From NCBI GenBank assembly GCA_001803705.1, contig MHDY01000234.1, forward strand, positions 1-10,282: a DNA stretch of 10,282 nucleotides, read 5' to 3'. The stretch's first letter is position 1. Each line of letters opens with the position of its first letter. Source of the stretch: Nitrospirae bacterium GWC2_56_14. Lineage in GTDB: Bacteria > Nitrospirota > UBA9217. Shown here in pieces: positions 6,236-10,282 of the stretch. Made by a program: the position numbers and the translations under genes. The notes beneath the pieces are model-generated. The model did no database searches and had not been told where the DNA came from. It was given only the letters and a program-made list of their open reading frames with translations.

Positions 6236-7497
6236 GAGCGGGTTATGAATCGATCAACGGCGTCTATGGTCTTTCTGGCTGCGCCGGAATTCAACTCGAT
6301 GACCTTGAAGGCGCGCAGGCCGATCTGTTGCGCACGCGCTTTATCGCCGAGCAGGCTTTCAAGCTGAATATACAGTTCATTCTTATCCTTCACCATGATG
6401 CCGCCGCCGGACGCGATCAGCGCTTCGGATATTTCCTTGAAATTGAACATGTACTTGCTGAAGATCACCGGCTTTTTTACAGCAGCGGGTTCCAGGAGAT
6501 TATGGCCGCCGATCTTGACCAGGCTTCCGCCGACAAAGGCGATATCGCAGACCGCATAGAACGATCTGAGCTCGCCGATCGTGTCCAGCAGCAGGACATC
6601 CTTGACCTGACCTTTGAGACGGGTGCGCCGCTGGCATTCGAATCCCGAGCTGTTGACCAGACCTTCAACTTCGTCAAACCGTTCGGGATGGCGCGGCGCG
6701 ATAATGAGGAGCAGTTCAGGGAATTTGTCCCGCAACCGCGCGAATACCCAGAGGAGCGCCTCTTCTTCGCCGCGGTGCGTGCTCCCTGCGGTGATGATCT
6801 TGCGTGCCTTTGCTATGGCGACAGGGTTCGATTGCGGCTCAGTAAGCTTCTGGTCGAACTTCAGATTACCGGTGACCAAAACCCTGTCAGCCGCAGCCCC
6901 GATCGTTCTGATGCGCTCTGCATCATCCTCGGACTGCATGCAGAACAGATCCACCTGCTTAAAGACCTCGCTGAAGAAGCCTTTGAACTTCACATAGTTC
7001 TTGAATGAATGGGGAGAGATCCTGCCGTTAATGACCGCCGACGGTATTCCCGCCCGTTTCAGTTCTCTGAAGAAGTTCGGCCAGAGTTCGGTCTCGGCCA
7101 CGAGTACGATTGCCGGATTGATCTTTTTGATGATCTTGCGGATCACGAAGGGAAAATCAAAGGGGAAATAGAACACGGCATCCGCTTCGGGAACTCGTTG
7201 GCGGGCAGTGTAATTTCCGGTGATCGTGACCGTGGAGATGATCAATTTCCGGCGGGGATATTTCTTTTTAAGCTCGCGCACGAGCGGGTGGACCGCCATG
7301 ACCTCGCCTACCGAAACAGCGTGCACCCAGATCGGACGCCCGCCGGCAATCACACTCATGACGTCCCGGCGTACCCAGCCCAGTTTCTGTGAAATACCCC
7401 CCCGGTACTTTGCCACCGTGGCGAGCTTAAAGAGGATTATCGGCAAAAAAAGAACGGTGCCGACGAACAAGAGCAGGTTGTATGCTGTGTAGTACAT
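6232..7497 (-). CDS. waaA: 3-deoxy-D-manno-octulosonic acid (Kdo) transferase
   Basis: WaaA (KdtA) adds one or more Kdo residues from CMP-Kdo to lipid IVA, joining lipid A to the core. The protein has 421 residues, a GT-B (GT30) enzyme of typical size. An N-terminal membrane anchor spans about 6-27. The VSVGEVMA motif (61-68) holds Glu65, which corresponds to the catalytic Glu of the family; AETELWPNF (134-142) and NGRIS (157-161) complete the acceptor domain. Donor-side motifs are AGSTHRGEEE (237-246), APRHPERF (267-274) and GGSL-x7-NLLEPA (323-338). The start has an AAGGGAG site four bases upstream and is 20 bases past the preceding stop. Its stop overlaps lpxK. Whether it transfers one, two or more Kdo units cannot be told from sequence. 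Confidence 0.97.
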   Translation of the reverse strand: MYYTAYNLLLFVGTVLFLPIILFKLATVAKYRGGISQKLGWVRRDVMSVIAGGRPIWVHAVSVGEVMAVHPLVRELKKKYPRRKLIISTVTITGNYTARQRVPEADAVFYFPFDFPFVIRKIIKKINPAIVLVAETELWPNFFRELKRAGIPSAVINGRISPHSFKNYVKFKGFFSEVFKQVDLFCMQSEDDAERIRTIGAAADRVLVTGNLKFDQKLTEPQSNPVAIAKARKIITAGSTHRGEEEALLWVFARLRDKFPELLLIIAPRHPERFDEVEGLVNSSGFECQRRTRLKGQVKDVLLLDTIGELRSFYAVCDIAFVGGSLVKIGGHNLLEPAAVKKPVIFSKYMFNFKEISEALIASGGGIMVKDKNELYIQLESLLGDKARAQQIGLRAFKVIELNSGAARKTIDAVDRFITRS

Positions 7498-7517
7498 GAC
7501 GCTCCCTTATGATGGGA

Positions 7518-8168
7518 TCAGGCTGACCGTTTTGTGAAATATTCGTCCGCTTCGGCCATGAGACGGTTCAAGGCCGTTTGCAGTTCTCCGCGTTTTGATT
7601 CCAGAACATCTTCGGAGGTGCCATTGACCATGATCGGCTCCCCGTACAGGACGACCGCCCGGGTGAACGGCACGGGCAGCAGATATTTGTCCCAGACCCT
7701 GCCGAGGACCCAGAAGCGTTTCGCACTGGTGATCACCGGCACGATCGGTTTGTCCAGTTTGCCTGCCAGATAGGTGACCCCCTGTTTGACCTCGTACAAG
7801 GGGCCGCGGGGACCATCCACGGCAAGGGCTATATGCTTTCCCCTGCGCAGGCCATCGACGAGGCCCAGGAGGGCTTGTGCCCCTTTACGCTTGCTTGAGC
7901 CACGCACCACCTCAAAGCCGAACCGCGTCAAGATTCCTGCCTGGATCTCCCCATCTTTGCTTTCACTGGCAGGGATGACGACCCCAAGCCTCCGGTGGGT
8001 ATGGAACAACAGAAATTGCCTGCCGTGCCAGAATGCAAATATGATGTTTTTGCCCTGGGCTTTCAGGCCGTCGGGAACCGTTTTGTTCACAAAGGTTATG
8101 CGCAGCGTTCTGCACCAGAGGGACAGCAGCGTCCAGCCGATGAATGATAGAATACGCGTCCGCATCAT
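7518..8168 (-). CDS. DUF374 lysophospholipid acyltransferase-family protein, probable late lipid A acyltransferase (LpxJ-like)
   Basis: A 216-residue member of the LPLAT superfamily, DUF374 branch. An N-terminal hydrophobic segment (about 7-20) probably anchors it to the inner membrane. The expected catalytic His48 is in AFWHGRQFL, followed by SESKDGE (68-74), VVRGSSKRKG (87-96), VDGPRGP (117-123) and VPVITSA (143-149); these are the family's conserved blocks in order. Members called LpxJ in Epsilonproteobacteria add a secondary acyl chain to lipid A. Here the gene lies between msbA and waaA, exactly where an lpxL/lpxM gene often sits, so the same role is likely, though inferred. Its ATG overlaps the msbA stop as TAATG, with AAGGA seven bases before it. 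A second ATG follows immediately, so the start may be one codon later. Confidence 0.82.
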   Translation of the reverse strand: MMRTRILSFIGWTLLSLWCRTLRITFVNKTVPDGLKAQGKNIIFAFWHGRQFLLFHTHRRLGVVIPASESKDGEIQAGILTRFGFEVVRGSSKRKGAQALLGLVDGLRRGKHIALAVDGPRGPLYEVKQGVTYLAGKLDKPIVPVITSAKRFWVLGRVWDKYLLPVPFTRAVVLYGEPIMVNGTSEDVLESKRGELQTALNRLMAEADEYFTKRSA

Positions 8169-9907
8169 TACAGCATCCTTACCGGGGGCTCATCCCTGAA
8201 CTGCTGATCGTGCAGGTGCTTATATTCACCACCGAGCGCCAGCAACTCTTCGTGCCTGCCCTCTTCGACGATTCTGCCGTTCTTCAGAACAATGATCCGG
8301 TCTGCATTGATGATCGTCGAGAGACGGTGGGCGATCACAAAACTGGTCCGCCCTTTCATCAGCGTATCCAGTGCTTTCTGGACCTCCCGTTCGGACTCGG
8401 AATCGAGCGAGGAGGTGGCTTCGTCGAGCACCAGGATCGGTGCGTTCTTAAGCAGCGCCCGGGCGATCGACAAACGCTGACGCTGGCCGCCCGACAGCTT
8501 GACGCCGGCCTCGCCGATCATCGTATCATAGCCCAGGGGAAGCGCACGGATGAATTCATCGGCTTGTGCCGCCTTGGCAGCAAGTACGATCTTTTCCATC
8601 GAGCAGGACGGGTTCCCGTAGGCGATATTGTTCTTTACCGTATCGTTAAACAAAACGGTCTGCTGCGTGACGATCGCGATGAGCGAACGAAGGGATGCTG
8701 TTGTGGCGTTCCGAAGGTCGACCCCGCCGATCGTGATCGAGCCGCCGGTCACATCGTAAAAACGGGGGATAAGATTGACCAGCGTCGTCTTTCCTCCTCC
8801 GCTCTTTCCCACAATGGCGATGGTCTCCCCGGTTTTTACGGTGAGATCGATGTCCCGCAATACCAAGTCTTCTTCATACTGGAACGAAACCGTATGGAGC
8901 TCGATCGTCCGGAAATCGGCAGACAATGAAACAGCGTTAGACCTGTCCTGTATCTCCGGTTTGGTGTCGAGGACTTCGAAGATGCGTTTGGCCGCTGCCA
9001 TGCCGTCCTGGAGCGTGCTGTTGATCCCGTTTAACTCCTTGAGGGGGCGGTAAAAAAAGACCAGGGCCATCATAAATGAAAAGAACTCGCCTACGGTCAT
9101 GGCGCCCCGTCCTATGGAGTAAATGCCGTAAACAATGACCATGGAGGTGCCCAGCATGGAGATGAATTCCATGACCGGGTGAGAAAGGGCGCTGGTCTTG
9201 ATCGAACGCATGAACGAGTTAAAAAGGGATTTGTTCCGCTCAGCAAAACGCCTGCTTTCGTATTCTTCCATGCCGAACGCTTTTACGATGCGTACGCCGG
9301 CGATCGTCTCATGCAGGTGCGTGTTCAGCACCGCGAGCTGTTCCTGCATCTGGGTGCTGGCGCCGCGGAAGCGGCGGCTGAAGCGCGAAAGTGCAAAGCC
9401 GGCCAGCGGAAGCACGATGATGGACAAGACAGCGAGGCGCCAGTTCAGATAAAGGATATACCCCGTGAGCGCGGCCATGGTAAGGATGCCCTGGGCCAGG
9501 CTGGACGGCGCGCGGGTAAGAGCGCCCTGCACGAGATTCACATCGTTGGTGATCCGTGACATAATGACCCCGGTAGGGGTCCTGGTGAAGTAGGAGAAGG
9601 AAAGGCTCTGAATGTGGGCATACAATTGGTCGCGGATATTATTGACGATCTTTTGGCCCACATAGCCCAGAAGGTAATCACGGATGTATGCCGTCAACCC
9701 CTTGAGGGCGCTGACGGGGATCAGTCCCAGGGCCAGCAGGAGGCCGAGCTTCATATCATTGGCAAGGACGACCTTATCGAGCATCGGCTTCACCAGGTAA
9801 GTCTGGGCGGAGATCATGGCGCTGGTCAGCCCCATGAAGAGCACCGCCGAGAAAAGCCGCATCTTGTAAGGAATCAGGTAGAGCAGTAATCTTTTATAAA
9901 TTTCCAT
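8168..9907 (-). CDS. msbA: Lipid A export ABC transporter, ATP-binding/permease protein MsbA
   Basis: MsbA is a homodimeric ABC exporter that flips core-lipid A (and phospholipid) across the inner membrane. The 579 residues match the family. The N-terminal half carries six predicted membrane spans (roughly 15-35, 53-75, 135-155, 157-175, 247-265 and 270-290). The ATPase half has Walker A GKSGGGKTT (367-375), the Q-loop TQQ (414-416), signature LSGGQ (471-475), Walker B ILVLDE (491-496) and the H-loop His527. All catalytic residues are present, so it should be active. It begins five bases after the lpxB stop with only a weak ribosome binding site, suggesting translational coupling. The neighbours make lipid A export more likely than drug export, though generic ABC exporters share these motifs. 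Confidence 0.93.
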   Translation of the reverse strand: MEIYKRLLLYLIPYKMRLFSAVLFMGLTSAMISAQTYLVKPMLDKVVLANDMKLGLLLALGLIPVSALKGLTAYIRDYLLGYVGQKIVNNIRDQLYAHIQSLSFSYFTRTPTGVIMSRITNDVNLVQGALTRAPSSLAQGILTMAALTGYILYLNWRLAVLSIIVLPLAGFALSRFSRRFRGASTQMQEQLAVLNTHLHETIAGVRIVKAFGMEEYESRRFAERNKSLFNSFMRSIKTSALSHPVMEFISMLGTSMVIVYGIYSIGRGAMTVGEFFSFMMALVFFYRPLKELNGINSTLQDGMAAAKRIFEVLDTKPEIQDRSNAVSLSADFRTIELHTVSFQYEEDLVLRDIDLTVKTGETIAIVGKSGGGKTTLVNLIPRFYDVTGGSITIGGVDLRNATTASLRSLIAIVTQQTVLFNDTVKNNIAYGNPSCSMEKIVLAAKAAQADEFIRALPLGYDTMIGEAGVKLSGGQRQRLSIARALLKNAPILVLDEATSSLDSESEREVQKALDTLMKGRTSFVIAHRLSTIINADRIIVLKNGRIVEEGRHEELLALGGEYKHLHDQQFRDEPPVRML

Positions 9908-9912
9908 AATTT

Positions 9913-10282
9913 TTACGTGCCGCCCTTTGTGATCTCCATGACCACCGATGCGGCCCGCGCAGAAGCGCCCGCTGTCCCCAAGTGCTCGCGTAATTTCAAC
10001 AAATTTTCTTTTGTCCGGCGGTAGCGATCAGGATCGTCAAGCAGGATCGAGATCTCATCAGCGATCTTCTGCGGCGTTACGTCATCCTGGATGAGCTCAG
10101 GTACGATTCGCTGGCCGGCAACGATGTTGACGAGCCCCACATGTGCAAGGTCTCGAACGAGTTTCGTGAGAATGTAGTGCGTAAGCGCCGAGATCCGATA
10201 GACGATCACCATGGGTACGGCCATGAGCCCGGTCTCCAGCGTGGCGGTTCCTGACGCAACGATGGCGGCATCCGAAGCCTGC
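9913..10282 (-). CDS. lpxB: Lipid-A-disaccharide synthase LpxB, 3' part (cut by window edge)
   Basis: LpxB condenses UDP-2,3-diacylglucosamine with lipid X to form the beta-1,6 lipid A disaccharide at the inner membrane. Only the last 122 residues are in the window; a full enzyme has about 380. The frame is open through the right edge, and residues 9-16 of the visible part read ASGTATLE, the LpxB signature of the UDP-binding site. PMVIVYR follows, then the hydrophobic acceptor-contacting helix (SALTHYILTKLV), NIVAG, and PELIQDDVTPQKIADEI, all in LpxB order. An internal ATG at 10224 is not the start, because the signature lies before it. It ends with TAA five bases before msbA. lpxA and lpxD are probably further upstream. 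Confidence 0.95.
   Translation of the reverse strand, partial: QASDAAIVASGTATLETGLMAVPMVIVYRISALTHYILTKLVRDLAHVGLVNIVAGQRIVPELIQDDVTPQKIADEISILLDDPDRYRRTKENLLKLREHLGTAGASARAASVVMEITKGGT

Noticed and set aside
6328..7008. 226-codon open frame on the plus strand opposite waaA
   Set aside because: Antisense shadow of waaA, whose motifs are complete; no ribosome binding site or domain seen.
8144..8929. 261-codon open frame on the plus strand opposite msbA
   Set aside because: It lies wholly antisense to clear msbA and DUF374 coding sequence, its translation has no recognisable domain, and it is rich in Asp/Arg/Gly as expected for an antisense shadow of GC-rich genes.
1..10282. Search for tRNA or rRNA genes, CRISPR arrays, insertion sequences, toxin-antitoxin or defence genes
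   Set aside because: Nearly every base is occupied by recognisable LPS genes on one strand; no tRNA-like folds, regular direct repeats with spacers, or transposase motifs were seen.

Overview
The window is a one-direction block of cell-envelope genes, all on the minus strand, from a Gram-negative bacterium that makes lipopolysaccharide (LPS). Read in the direction of transcription (high to low coordinates) it holds: the 3' end of lpxB, msbA, a DUF374-type lysophospholipid acyltransferase, waaA (kdtA), lpxK, gmhB, a waaF-type heptosyltransferase, a WaaE/KdtX-like family 2 glycosyltransferase, two family 4 glycosyltransferases, and the 5' part of rmlA. No RNA gene, CRISPR array, insertion sequence or phage gene was seen. 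The lpxB-msbA-acyltransferase-waaA-lpxK order and moderately high GC content resemble Desulfobacterota (Geobacter-like) or Nitrospirota genomes. That assignment is an inference from gene order and protein style, not proof.

Layout. From 10282 to 5168 lies the lipid A part: disaccharide synthesis (LpxB), inner-membrane flipping (MsbA), a probable late acyl transfer, Kdo addition (WaaA) and 4'-phosphorylation (LpxK). From 5042 to 2588 lies the inner-core part: heptose bisphosphate phosphatase (GmhB), heptosyltransferase, and a WaaE-like sugar transferase. From 2591 to 404 two GT4 enzymes probably extend the outer core or another surface glycan. From 355 to the window edge, RmlA starts dTDP-sugar (probably dTDP-rhamnose) supply.

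The genes are packed like a single operon. Four junctions are ATGA overlaps (waaA/lpxK, gmhB/waaF, waaF/GT2, GT2/GT4), one is a TAATG overlap (msbA/acyltransferase), and most others are gaps of 4 to 48 bases. The one wider gap, 125 bases between lpxK and gmhB, contains a GC-rich palindromic repeat that also lengthens the gmhB open frame artificially. A second small repeat, four 7-base units, is built into the 3' end of the GT2 gene.

I found no previously undescribed multi-gene system. The points most worth a second look are the two short repeats at gene junctions, the choice of gmhB start, and the DUF374 protein as the probable late lipid A acyltransferase (LpxJ-like).
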